Shown piece by piece: positions 1-7,165 of a DNA stretch of 64,000 nucleotides. The notes under the pieces were generated by a model. That model saw only the letters and a list, made by a program, of their open reading frames with translations, ran no database searches and was not told the origin of the DNA. Position 1 is the stretch's first letter, and the number at the start of each line of letters is the position of its first letter. Source of the DNA: Sphingobacteriaceae bacterium GW460-11-11-14-LB5 (lineage in GTDB: Bacteria > Bacteroidota > Bacteroidia > Sphingobacteriales > Sphingobacteriaceae). The translations under genes and the position numbers were made by a program. Where the stretch lies: contig CP021237.1 of the NCBI GenBank assembly GCA_002151545.1, positions 186,001 through 250,000 on the forward strand. The letters run 5' to 3'.

Positions 1-50
1 CCATTTTGTTAAGATTTGGTCAACCTTTTTTAGGACTCCACAAAGATAAT

Positions 51-85
51 AAAACCCCGCAAGTTTTAAACCTGCGGGGTTTTTA
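51..85. terminator. Bidirectional hairpin terminator
   Basis: An 11-bp perfect inverted repeat (AAAACCCCGCA at 51-61, TGCGGGGTTTT at 73-83) is A-rich on one side and T-rich on the other. It can end the minus-strand carbonic anhydrase transcript and any plus-strand transcript entering from the left. Confidence 0.85.
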
Positions 86-124
86 TGTCATTAGGACTAA
101 AGACTTCGCACTTATGACTATGGA

Positions 125-751
125 CTAATAAAGGTTATAAATCTCCTTAATGTCTTTCAAAATCTTTTCAAAATCGATTTTTAGATCAATTAAACGACCG
201 GTGTGGATGTCAAATACCCAACCATGAACGGTTAAGCCGCGTCCGGCAATTGCTTCCTGCACGGCTGCGGTTTTTAACAGGTTAACACATTGCTCCTGAA
301 CGTTAAGTTCTACCAATCTGTTGTAACGAAGACCTTCGTCCTCAATGGCATTCAGCTCTTCTTTGTGGATACGGTATACATCGCGGATATTTCTTAACCA
401 GGGATTTAATATGCCCAAATCTGCAGGTTGCATGGCTGCTTTAACACCGCCACAATTGTAATGGCCGCAAACAACAATATGGTTTACTTTTAAATGGCGT
501 ACGGCATAATTTAAAACCGTCATTACATTTAAATCTACGTTGTTTACCAGATTGGCCACATTTCGGTGTACAAAAGCCTGACCTGGCTGTATGCCCATTA
601 AATCTTCTGCGGTAACACGGCTATCTGAACAGCCGATGTACAAAAACTCAGGGCTTTGACCTTTCGATAATTCAGTGAAATAATCAGGATTAATGGCCAG
701 TTTCTCGGCAATCCATTTTTCATTATTCTTAAAAACTTCTTCTACATTCAT
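125..751 (-). CDS. Beta-class carbonic anhydrase
   Basis: The 208-residue protein should interconvert CO2 and bicarbonate in the cytoplasm. The zinc site of the beta class is complete: C41, D43 and R45 in a CSDSR motif, then H97 and C100 in a GHYNCGG motif. The length is normal for bacterial Can/YadF-type enzymes and no signal peptide is seen. It reads leftwards towards the hairpin at 51-85. The next gene upstream, a flavin reductase on the same strand, lies only 60 bp away, so the two may share a transcript. The family is certain; physiological partners are not visible. Confidence 0.95.
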   Translation of the reverse strand: MNVEEVFKNNEKWIAEKLAINPDYFTELSKGQSPEFLYIGCSDSRVTAEDLMGIQPGQAFVHRNVANLVNNVDLNVMTVLNYAVRHLKVNHIVVCGHYNCGGVKAAMQPADLGILNPWLRNIRDVYRIHKEELNAIEDEGLRYNRLVELNVQEQCVNLLKTAAVQEAIAGRGLTVHGWVFDIHTGRLIDLKIDFEKILKDIKEIYNLY

Positions 752-811
752 GCTTTTGCTTTAAATAGAATTTTTGGATATATAAATTATGATGCGTGCT
801 AAACAAGGTGT

Positions 812-1321
812 TTATACAGCTATAAAACTAAAAAAAGATTTCCTGATTTCTGCATGTTCTTCCTCGCTAATTGTTAGATCCGAATTGAAATAAACATGGC
901 CTTTAAAATCCATCTCCATGTAATTGGCCGTCATAAAAAATGGTGTTGTAAAACCGTCGGGTAAATCGCCATCCGTTCCTACGGCAATTAACTGTACTGT
1001 TTTTCCTTTTAGATTTCGGCCCACTTCTTTATTCAGGGTTACCCAATCTGTCAGGCGATCGAACAGGTTTTTCATTCGCCCGCTCATGCTGTACCAATAC
1101 ACAGGTGTTGCAAAAATAAGGTGTTTATGATATAGGATTTCTTTTGCAAAGGTTTCGAAACCATCTTCAACCGGATATTGGTTTTCGTAATTATACGGCA
1201 GAAAATAATGCTCCACTAAATTTAGCTGATCAAATGCAATTTCCTGAGTGAGTTTGCTGATAAACTTTTGTGTATTTCCATTCAATCTGGCGCTACCGTT
1301 TATAATTAAGATATCGGGCAT
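812..1321 (-). CDS. NAD(P)H-dependent flavin oxidoreductase (flavodoxin-like fold)
   Basis: A 169-residue protein of the NADPH-dependent FMN reductase / flavodoxin-like family. The N-terminal strand runs into a GSARLNGNT loop (about residues 10-18) that binds the flavin phosphate. A TPVYWYSMSGRMKNLFDR segment near residues 92-109 is the typical second flavin loop and dimer region. It probably transfers electrons from NAD(P)H to FMN or a quinone-like acceptor in the cytoplasm; the substrate cannot be read from sequence. It lies upstream of the carbonic anhydrase on the same strand. Confidence 0.85.
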   Translation of the reverse strand: MPDILIINGSARLNGNTQKFISKLTQEIAFDQLNLVEHYFLPYNYENQYPVEDGFETFAKEILYHKHLIFATPVYWYSMSGRMKNLFDRLTDWVTLNKEVGRNLKGKTVQLIAVGTDGDLPDGFTTPFFMTANYMEMDFKGHVYFNSDLTISEEEHAEIRKSFFSFIAV

Positions 1322-1542
1322 ACTGGTGTTCGTTTAATTAAACAACAAGTTTTAAGCCTTAAATGTTTAGTGTCCGCTCAGGCATTGAGAAACAAAGCGC
1401 AGTTGGGCGTTTGTGGAGAGATGTAGCTTAGATATCTCGCAGGAAAGCTATTAATCCTAAAGATTTGAGACTGTGTGATGACGCGTTAAATATTGATAAC
1501 GACCAATAACTCCAGGGAGCGTATTAAAGTGATGATGAAGGT

Positions 1543-1600
1543 AAAAAGAAAAGCCAATATCAATATCTTAAGATATATAAGAAGCATTGATATTGGCTTT
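1543..1600 (-). terminator. Hairpin terminator downstream of the 203-residue gene
   Basis: A 15-bp perfect inverted repeat (AAAGCCAATATCAAT at 1550-1564, ATTGATATTGGCTTT at 1586-1600) encloses a 21-nt loop. Reading the minus strand, it is followed by a T-rich run (TTCTTTTTAC). It lies 17 bp past the stop of the 1617-2228 gene. Confidence 0.75.
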
Positions 1601-1616
1601 AGAAATTTAATTTTTT

Positions 1617-2228
1617 TTAGCTCGCAACGGCTACCGCATTTTTGTTGATGTGGTTAGGCAGTTCTTCAAGTGTATATAAGTTTACCAACGATTCTCTTAG
1701 TGCGTTTTTAGCATTGTACCACACATTCTCCTGGGTAAAATGACAAACGCCATTGGTTAATTCTGTAATAATCGCACCAATTAAAGTTGCAAAATGGTTT
1801 TCAAAAACATCACCTGAATGATATTTTAAAGAAAATACTTTATTGTACTGCTGTAATTGTGTTTCAACCTCTGCACTTAATTTTACAGGTTTGGCTACTT
1901 TCTTTTTTTTCTTCTTCTTAAATAACCCAAATATTTTTTGAACAGCGCTTTGTTTGATAATTTTTTCTTTAAAAAGCTTTTTCTTGTATTCTTTAAGATC
2001 GAAAGATTTTAGTGAAACACTAAAATTTAATTTCAAATTATTTTCGTTGAATATTTCCAGGCTTGGCTTGTCCCACTTAAAAACAATTGGAAGAGTCCCG
2101 TTTGTATTTCGAAATGAAAAGGATGAGTTAATGTCCAGAACATTTTCATGTTCGTTTAACCGTTTTAAAATTGTTGGAATTAGATCGTCTGTTAAAGAAT
2201 TGGTGTAGATGTTAATATAAGCACTCAT
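1617..2228 (-). CDS. Uncharacterised 203-residue protein with poly-lysine linker
   Basis: I do not recognise a family. The protein has no signal peptide or membrane segment. The N-terminal half (about 1-95) is of mixed alpha/beta composition. A strongly basic linker with seven consecutive lysines follows near residues 104-110, and then a predicted helical C-terminal half with conserved-looking Trp, His and Asn residues. The gene stands alone, with its own terminator at 1543-1600 and a 310-bp gap upstream. The poly-lysine stretch comes from a homopurine tract that is prone to length errors. Function unknown. Confidence 0.7.
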   Translation of the reverse strand: MSAYINIYTNSLTDDLIPTILKRLNEHENVLDINSSFSFRNTNGTLPIVFKWDKPSLEIFNENNLKLNFSVSLKSFDLKEYKKKLFKEKIIKQSAVQKIFGLFKKKKKKKVAKPVKLSAEVETQLQQYNKVFSLKYHSGDVFENHFATLIGAIITELTNGVCHFTQENVWYNAKNALRESLVNLYTLEELPNHINKNAVAVAS

Positions 2229-2538
2229 GTTTAATTAAGATTAGCTGAATCAATGTAAATGGCAGAGGTGTTGCCTGCGCCTTATTTAAATGATAATTAA
2301 GGATATCGTTTTATTGCAGAGTAAGCTGGTACTCCAGAATATCGATTAACTTGGGAATCTTAATGTGAATTGACGTTTGCAGTTTTTCATTATATATGTG
2401 GTTTTTTTGTGTGGCATTGTTTTCCGCAAAAATGCGGCCTTGTTAAATTTCAATTACTTAAACGAATCAAATTGCCGAAACGTTACAGTTAATTTTTAAA
2501 TACCTTCGAAGCAATAATTATACCACAAATAACGTTGG
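2229..2538. other. 310-bp intergenic stretch
   Basis: AT-rich spacer upstream of the 203-residue gene and downstream of the Crp/Fnr gene. I see no convincing hairpin, no TAnnTTTG element on the minus strand and no coding remnant. Confidence 0.5.
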
Positions 2539-3180
2539 TTATTTTAATCGTTCGAGTAGCTTTTTCATATTGGTGAGCTGGAGTACATGCTTAAATTCGG
2601 GGGTATCAAAACCTCCTTTATCAATCACTTGCTTTAAGCTTCTGTTAAAGCTTCTTACGGAAATGCCCAGATAGGCAGCCATGTCTTCTTTCGAGATGGA
2701 GATGTGCTCATCGGCCTGCAGTTTGAGCAATTTTAAAAGCGCATATTCTAAGGTATATAGCTGCTGGAAGGATGCCCGTGTACTGGTTTGTATAATTCTG
2801 GTAGACAATTCCTGGAGTAAGATTGTAGTAAATTCACTACTTTTATGAATCAGTGAAAGGAAAAGATGATCGGGAATAACGTAGGCCGAAACATCACTTA
2901 TTGCCGCTACATTACATAAGCAATCTATCTTTTTTAAAGCCTCCAATTCGCCTACCACTTCGCCTTTACCTAAAAATTCGATAATAAAATCTTTACCGTT
3001 TTCTTCAGAAATAAAACACTTGCTAATGCCATCCTTAATGATGTAAATATTGTTGATTTTTTCACCCTGTTCAACAAAACGATGTCCTGCTTTAAAGTTT
3101 TTAAGTGTTATGGCTTCTCCTTTATTTTCGGAAGAAAAACGTTCGATAAAGGATAAGAAAGTAAGATTGGTGCGAAGCAT
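2539..3180 (-). CDS. Crp/Fnr-family transcriptional regulator
   Basis: The 213-residue protein has a cyclic-nucleotide-binding-type beta-roll at about residues 25-120, a dimerisation helix, and a winged helix-turn-helix at about 150-190 whose recognition segment contains AAYLGISVRSFNRSLKQ. There is no Cys cluster like that of oxygen-sensing Fnr, so a small-molecule or ligand-free mode is more likely. It is divergently transcribed from the HAD hydrolase/acetyltransferase operon with a short gap. By the usual logic of such pairs it may control them, which is inference. A small GACA-AA-TGTC inverted repeat lies in that gap at 3195-3204. Confidence 0.9.
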   Translation of the reverse strand: MLRTNLTFLSFIERFSSENKGEAITLKNFKAGHRFVEQGEKINNIYIIKDGISKCFISEENGKDFIIEFLGKGEVVGELEALKKIDCLCNVAAISDVSAYVIPDHLFLSLIHKSSEFTTILLQELSTRIIQTSTRASFQQLYTLEYALLKLLKLQADEHISISKEDMAAYLGISVRSFNRSLKQVIDKGGFDTPEFKHVLQLTNMKKLLERLK

Positions 3181-3228
3181 ATTTATTTAATCGAGACAAA
3201 TGTCCTTTTTTAACGGTATCTGTTGCTT

Positions 3229-3236
3229 TACTTTTG
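3229..3236 (+). promoter_or_regulatory. Promoter -7 element for the HAD/CAT operon
   Basis: TACTTTTG matches the Bacteroidetes -7 consensus TAnnTTTG. No clear -33 TTTG is present, which would suit an activator-dependent promoter. Its position between TTG 3223 and ATG 3259 argues that translation starts at the ATG. Confidence 0.5.
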
Positions 3237-3258
3237 TGCTACTAAAGTAAGCATAACC

Positions 3259-3954
3259 ATGAAAAATCAAATTACTGTAATTGCTTTTGATGCTGATGAT
3301 ACCCTTTGGGTAAACGAACCTTATTTCCGCGAAACCGAAGAGCAGTTTGCAGGTCTTTTAGAAGATTTTATGCCCCGGCACAGCATCTTGGCAGAACTTT
3401 ATAAAACAGAAATAGCCAATTTACCGCTTTATGGTTACGGGATTAAAGGTTTTGTTTTAAGCATGATCGAGACCGTTTTAAGGATAACCGAAGGTAAAAT
3501 AGATCCTGTTGTGATTAGTAAAGCGATAACACTTGGACAGGAAATGCTCAATAAACCTGTTGTATTGCTTGATGGGGTAGAAGAGGTATTAAAAACCTTA
3601 CATGGGAAATACAAACTGGTGGTCGCTACCAAAGGTGATTTACTCGACCAACAACGAAAACTGACCAAATCAGGGCTGGACCACTATTTTCACCATATCG
3701 AAATTATGAGCGATAAACAGGAAAAAGATTATCAAAAACTGATTAAACATCTGGATTGTAAACCTGAGGCCTTTTTAATGTTGGGCAATTCTCTAAAATC
3801 GGATGTTTTACCCGTATTGAATATTGGCGGCCATGCTGTTCACATTCCTTTCCATACCACCTGGGTGCACGAAAGTATCGATCATACCATCGAACATGCA
3901 AACTTTTATCAGATGGAAAATCTATCTGAGGTTTTACCAAAATTAATTGAATGA
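3259..3954 (+). CDS. HAD-superfamily hydrolase
   Basis: The 231-residue protein should be a cytoplasmic haloacid-dehalogenase-type phosphatase. Motif I is FDADDTLW with nucleophile D11 and acid/base D13. A conserved Thr/Lys follows in VATKGD. Motif IV is the GNSLKSDV segment with its acidic residue. A helical cap sits between motifs I and II. I start it at ATG 3259 because the frame's earlier TTG at 3223 overlaps the promoter -7 box and adds unrelated residues before motif I. The last four bases overlap the start of the acetyltransferase gene (ATGA), so the two are translationally coupled. The substrate is not predictable. Confidence 0.88.
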   Translation: MKNQITVIAFDADDTLWVNEPYFRETEEQFAGLLEDFMPRHSILAELYKTEIANLPLYGYGIKGFVLSMIETVLRITEGKIDPVVISKAITLGQEMLNKPVVLLDGVEEVLKTLHGKYKLVVATKGDLLDQQRKLTKSGLDHYFHHIEIMSDKQEKDYQKLIKHLDCKPEAFLMLGNSLKSDVLPVLNIGGHAVHIPFHTTWVHESIDHTIEHANFYQMENLSEVLPKLIE

Positions 3955-4595
3955 AAGAAAAAATAGATATAAACACCTGGATCAGAAAAGATCATTTTAA
4001 ATTTTTTAGCGCCTTTGAAGAACCTTTCTTCGGCGTAACCGTAGAAGTTGACTGTACGGCTACCTACAAAGAAGCAAAAGAACATCAAGTTTCTTTTTTT
4101 CTGCTTTACCTGCACAAATCGCTTGTTGCTGCCAATCAGGTAGAACCTTTTCGTTACCGCATTATTGATGGCGAGGTTTGGAAGTATGAAAGCGTGCATG
4201 CTGCAGCCACAATTAACAGACCAAATGGCACATTTGGATTTGGCTACATGGATTTCTATAATGACTTTGAAGATTTTAGAACAGCGGCCAATAAAGAGAT
4301 TGAAAAGGTGCAGGCCAGCACAGGTTTAATCCCTTCCTCATCAGGCGGAAATGTAATTCACTATTCGGCACTACCCTGGTTAAATTTCACTTCTTTATCA
4401 CATGCCCGCAATTATGCTTATCACGATAGCTGCCCTAAAATATCTTTTGGCAAGGTTAGAGATGAAAACGGGAGAAAAATAATGTCGGTTTCCATACACG
4501 TAAACCATGCCTTGATGGATGGCTATAACGTGGCCCAATTTGTAGATTGTTATCAGGAGCTGTTAAACAAAAAAGAAGTTAACGAATATATTTAA
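3951..4595 (+). CDS. Chloramphenicol-acetyltransferase-family protein (CAT fold)
   Basis: A 214-residue protein of the trimeric class A CAT family, which moves an acetyl group from acetyl-CoA to a hydroxyl. The catalytic signature is seen as NHALMDGYN, with His186 as general base and Asp190, followed by the normal C-terminal helix. An FRYRI segment near residues 65-69 and a Phe/Tyr-rich substrate region match the family layout. It overlaps the HAD hydrolase by 4 bp. Whether it acetylates chloramphenicol cannot be decided; many chromosomal members in environmental Bacteroidetes have unknown acceptors. Confidence 0.88.
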   Translation: MKEKIDINTWIRKDHFKFFSAFEEPFFGVTVEVDCTATYKEAKEHQVSFFLLYLHKSLVAANQVEPFRYRIIDGEVWKYESVHAAATINRPNGTFGFGYMDFYNDFEDFRTAANKEIEKVQASTGLIPSSSGGNVIHYSALPWLNFTSLSHARNYAYHDSCPKISFGKVRDENGRKIMSVSIHVNHALMDGYNVAQFVDCYQELLNKKEVNEYI

Positions 4596-4666
4596 CTCAC
4601 AACTTTACGCAATTAAACCTAAAGCATATTTAATGTTCGGTTAATATTAGGAATTTATTTTCGGCG

Positions 4667-4873
4667 ATGTTTATAGCTGCCGTTATTATTCCTTTTTACC
4701 TTTTGGCTGTTGTAGCCATGTGTTATATGGATACCGCTTTTAAGGCCATTATGTTTTTTGTACTGTTGCTTATTGCCACATTTGTACTTTTTCTGTTCAT
4801 CAATTATCCTATGCAATCGGTGTTTGCGGTAATCTGTTTAATGGCCTTGTTTGCTTTTAAACCTAAAGATTAA
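4667..4873 (+). CDS. Small 68-residue membrane protein
   Basis: A short, very hydrophobic protein with two or three predicted membrane segments (about residues 3-22, 28-48 and 50-63) and a Lys/Asp end (FKPKD). No family is recognised. An AGGA lies about 15 bases upstream of the ATG. It sits between the acetyltransferase and the tRNA gene and could be a tail cistron of that operon. It may be a real small membrane protein, but a chance hydrophobic frame is not excluded. Confidence 0.5.
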   Translation: MFIAAVIIPFYLLAVVAMCYMDTAFKAIMFFVLLLIATFVLFLFINYPMQSVFAVICLMALFAFKPKD

Positions 4874-4891
4874 TTAAAAAGTGAATTATCA

Positions 4892-4922
4892 TTTGCATTC
4901 GAGAAAGTATTTGCTATTTTTG
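4892..4922 (+). promoter_or_regulatory. tRNA-Ala promoter
   Basis: TTTG at 4892-4895 and TATTTTTG at 4915-4922 are separated by exactly 19 bp and match the Bacteroidetes TTTG-N19-TAnnTTTG promoter. Transcription should begin about 30 bases before the mature tRNA. Confidence 0.8.
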
Positions 4923-4955
4923 CTGCTCGGGCAGGAAGCTTGAAAATTTAAAATT

Positions 4956-5032
4956 GGGGGATTAGCTCATTTGGCTAGAGCGCTTCGCTGGCAGTGAAGA
5001 GGTGATCGGTTCGAATCCGATATTCTCCACCA
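4956..5032 (+). tRNA. tRNA-Ala (anticodon GGC)
   Basis: A full cloverleaf is visible. The acceptor GGGGGAT pairs with ATTCTCC through G-T wobbles, the D stem is GCTC/GAGC, and the anticodon stem CTTCG/TGAAG carries the loop CTGGCAG (anticodon GGC, reading GCC). The T arm is ATCGG-TTCGAAT-CCGAT. The discriminator base is A, followed by an encoded CCA end at 5030-5032. It is a single tRNA, not part of an rRNA operon here. Confidence 0.97.
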
Positions 5033-5036
5033 CATT

Positions 5037-5061
5037 AAAGGCTACCTGTAAGGTAGCCTTT
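5037..5061 (+). terminator. Hairpin terminator after tRNA-Ala
   Basis: An 11-bp perfect stem (AAAGGCTACCT at 5037-5047, AGGTAGCCTTT at 5051-5061) with a 3-nt loop starts four bases after the CCA end. The T run is short. Confidence 0.75.
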
Positions 5062-5254
5062 GTCATTTAAAGGGTTTCTTCCCTGGCATAGTAGCTTAAA
5101 TATCCACCAAAGTTTGTTACATCAACAGTCATAGATATGCAATTTTCATGAGTGTTTTTACAGGTATAACCACTTTTTTTAGACTTTAAATAAAAAGACT
5201 ACAAAATCTATAGGAATTATATATATTTGCTCCTGCAAGGAATAATTTTGCAGA

Positions 5255-5350
5255 CTTATCCAGAAAGACTGAGGGAAAGGCCCTGTGATGTCTTAGCAAC
5301 CTGTTGCCAAATAAGGTGCTAAATCCTTCCTCTAACCAAGGAAAGATAAG
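5255..5350 (+). promoter_or_regulatory. SAM-I (S-box) riboswitch
   Basis: The region follows the S-box layout: P1 is CTTATC (5255-5260) pairing with GATAAG (5345-5350), followed by AGAAAGACTGAGGGA, a GGCCC block, GATG, an AGCAACC segment pairing in the core, the variable P3/P4 arms with GGTGCTAAATCC, and the closing GAAAGATAAG. It should bind S-adenosylmethionine and reduce downstream expression. A TATATTTG element at 5222-5229 fits a promoter -7 box upstream, although no clear -33 box is seen. The next reading frame is a 39-codon gene at 5406, not a recognisable methionine gene. Confidence 0.88.
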
Positions 5351-5405
5351 AAAGATTTCGCTAAAGAATCTGAATGAGCCTGTGGTAAATTTTAAAGATT
5401 AAAAA

Positions 5406-5525
5406 ATGAACATTTATTTAAACACCAGCGCTGACGATATCACTCCCGAAAAAGTTTTTGTAGGGATGAAACCTGATATCTTCCAGCTGAAAGGCAACAA
5501 CTATTTCGAGCGTGTTTTCAGGTAG
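5406..5525 (+). CDS. Small 39-residue protein under SAM riboswitch control
   Basis: A short frame begins 55 bases after the riboswitch P1 stem with ATG and ends at TAG. The product starts MNIYLNTSADDITPEKVFVG and ends NNYFERVFR. The composition is protein-like with no low-complexity run. I do not recognise a family. It is the first reading frame behind the riboswitch, so it is either a genuine small protein, a leader peptide, or the 5' remnant of a methionine-pathway gene whose rest is lost. A weak GTTGA/TCAAC hairpin (5525-5529, 5544-5548) follows. The TlpA-like gene begins 69 bases downstream and may be cotranscribed. Confidence 0.5.
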   Translation: MNIYLNTSADDITPEKVFVGMKPDIFQLKGNNYFERVFR

Positions 5526-5594
5526 TTGAGCTTACATGCTGTTTCAACTTTGAACTTAATTATTTTATAAAAAGAACCCATAAAACCAAAAACC

Positions 5595-6722
5595 ATGAAA
5601 AAATCACTACTAATTGCCATTAGTATCCTTCCGGTTGCAGCAATAGCACAGAAACCGTTCTCCATTGAGGGAACCCTGAAAAAATCATCAGCCCCCGAAA
5701 AAGTATACCTCAGTTATGCTCAGAATGGACAATCGCTTACCGATTCTACAGAATTAAAAAATGGATCATTCTCCTTTTCTGGCCATGTAGCCGATCCGGT
5801 TAGGGCATCGCTCTATAGAAAACCAGTTGAAAAAAACGGAAAAAGGGATGTATTGTCCTTTTATCTCGAAACAGGTACCCTTAAACTTGCCACGGCAGAT
5901 TCTTTAAAAAATGCTTCAATTTCCGGATCGAAAGTAAATGCCGATAATGATAAGTTAAAAGCGTTAACCAAACCTGTACAGGATAAACTTGCAGCCATAA
6001 GCGGCGAATTTGGTAAACTTAGTCCTGAACAGAAAAAAAATAAGGCACTAACCGATTCGATTTATAAACGTTATGAAGCAGCAAGTAAGGCGCTGGAGCC
6101 AATATACCTTGATTTTGCAAGGAAAAACCCTAAATCTTACATAAGCTTAAACGCAATTCAGCAGATTGCCACCAGTGAATCCGTACAGGCAGAAGCGGAA
6201 CAGGTTTATGCTGGATTAGATGGGACGGTAAAAGAGAGTAAAGCTGGTAAAGATGTTTCAATTTACTTCAACGCGGTAAAGAAAACCAAAATTGGACTTC
6301 AGGCAATCGATTTTACACAAAATGATGTAAACGATAAACCGGTAAAATTATCTGATTTTAAAGGAAAATATGTTCTGGTTGATTTTTGGGCTTCATGGTG
6401 CGGACCTTGCAGACAGGAGAATCCTAATGTAGTAGCAGCCTATAATCAGTATAAAGATAAAGGGTTTACCATATTGGGTGTTTCTTTAGATCAGCCTGGG
6501 AAAAAAGAGGCCTGGTTAAAAGCCATTGCCGATGACCAGTTGACATGGACACATGTTTCTGACCTAAAATTTTGGGACAATGCGGTAGCAAAACAATATG
6601 GAATCAGATCTATCCCGGCAAACTTTTTAATTGATCCAGATGGAAAGATTATCGCAAAAGGACTTCGTGGAGAAGCATTGAAAGAAAAACTGGCGTCGCT
6701 TCTGGAGGCTAAAAGTAAATAG
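5595..6722 (+). CDS. TlpA-like thioredoxin-fold protein with DUF4369-type N-terminal domain
   Basis: A 375-residue exported protein. A signal peptide covers about residues 1-18 (cleavage after AIA). A beta-rich DUF4369-type domain occupies about 20-115, a helical Lys-rich linker about 120-225, and an AhpC/TSA-thioredoxin domain about 235-372. The redox centre is WCGPC, with C269 and C272, and a cis-Pro loop RSIPANF follows. Such proteins act as periplasmic or membrane-facing thiol-disulfide reductants in Bacteroidetes, often for cytochrome maturation or stress. The gene stands alone behind the SAM riboswitch and small frame, which may include it in a methionine/sulfur regulon (inference). Confidence 0.88.
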   Translation: MKKSLLIAISILPVAAIAQKPFSIEGTLKKSSAPEKVYLSYAQNGQSLTDSTELKNGSFSFSGHVADPVRASLYRKPVEKNGKRDVLSFYLETGTLKLATADSLKNASISGSKVNADNDKLKALTKPVQDKLAAISGEFGKLSPEQKKNKALTDSIYKRYEAASKALEPIYLDFARKNPKSYISLNAIQQIATSESVQAEAEQVYAGLDGTVKESKAGKDVSIYFNAVKKTKIGLQAIDFTQNDVNDKPVKLSDFKGKYVLVDFWASWCGPCRQENPNVVAAYNQYKDKGFTILGVSLDQPGKKEAWLKAIADDQLTWTHVSDLKFWDNAVAKQYGIRSIPANFLIDPDGKIIAKGLRGEALKEKLASLLEAKSK

Positions 6723-7165
6723 ATAAGAATACGGTTCAATAAAAATTAATTAATAAGTTTTAGAAATAATAAGAGAAAAAAGACAGCTGCCCTTTTATGC
6801 AAAGTGTACAAAAGGTTACCAGATAAATAATAACAGGGGCGATTGAGGCCGCCCCTGAATCAAGTGATTTATCACGGTATGTGACCAATAATGCGACTTA
6901 ATGTTTAACCACTCAAACAAATATAATGAAAATATCCTAAAAAATTAGTTCGTCAATTAAATGGATGTCCCTTAGCCGTAAACGATTGTATTACTGCTTA
7001 AACTATCCTATTCTCCCAAATTACCCCATTTTTCTTCTTAAAGCATTGTGTTGATTTAAGGCTAGGCAGTTTTTCTGTTAGCAATGAAATCGCTGTGGGT
7101 AAAATTTCAATATCTGCCATGAATTGGGAACTGGCATCAACATTCATTAACTAAAACCATCATAA
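6723..7165. other. 443-bp intergenic stretch with a terminator-like hairpin
   Basis: An 8-bp perfect stem CAGGGGCG (6834-6841) / CGCCCCTG (6850-6857) with an 8-nt loop lies about 110 bases past the TlpA-like gene. It lacks a T run, so its role as terminator is tentative. The remainder, up to the SusC gene, is AT-rich with no clear TAnnTTTG promoter or coding remnant. Confidence 0.5.

Noticed and set aside
17..50. Possible tail of a gene entering from the left edge.
   Set aside because: Fewer than 50 bases precede the terminator and no codon pattern can be judged.
1362..1503. A frame with one internal stop that translates into protein-like sequence after MFSVRSGIEKQSAV.
   Set aside because: It is only about 46 codons with a stop in the middle, a stop directly before the ATG, and no family I can name. 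A gene remnant is possible, but chance is as likely.
5525..5548. GTTGA/TCAAC hairpin behind the 39-codon gene as a terminator.
   Set aside because: The stem is only 5 bp, AT-rich and lacks a T run; it would not reliably stop transcription.
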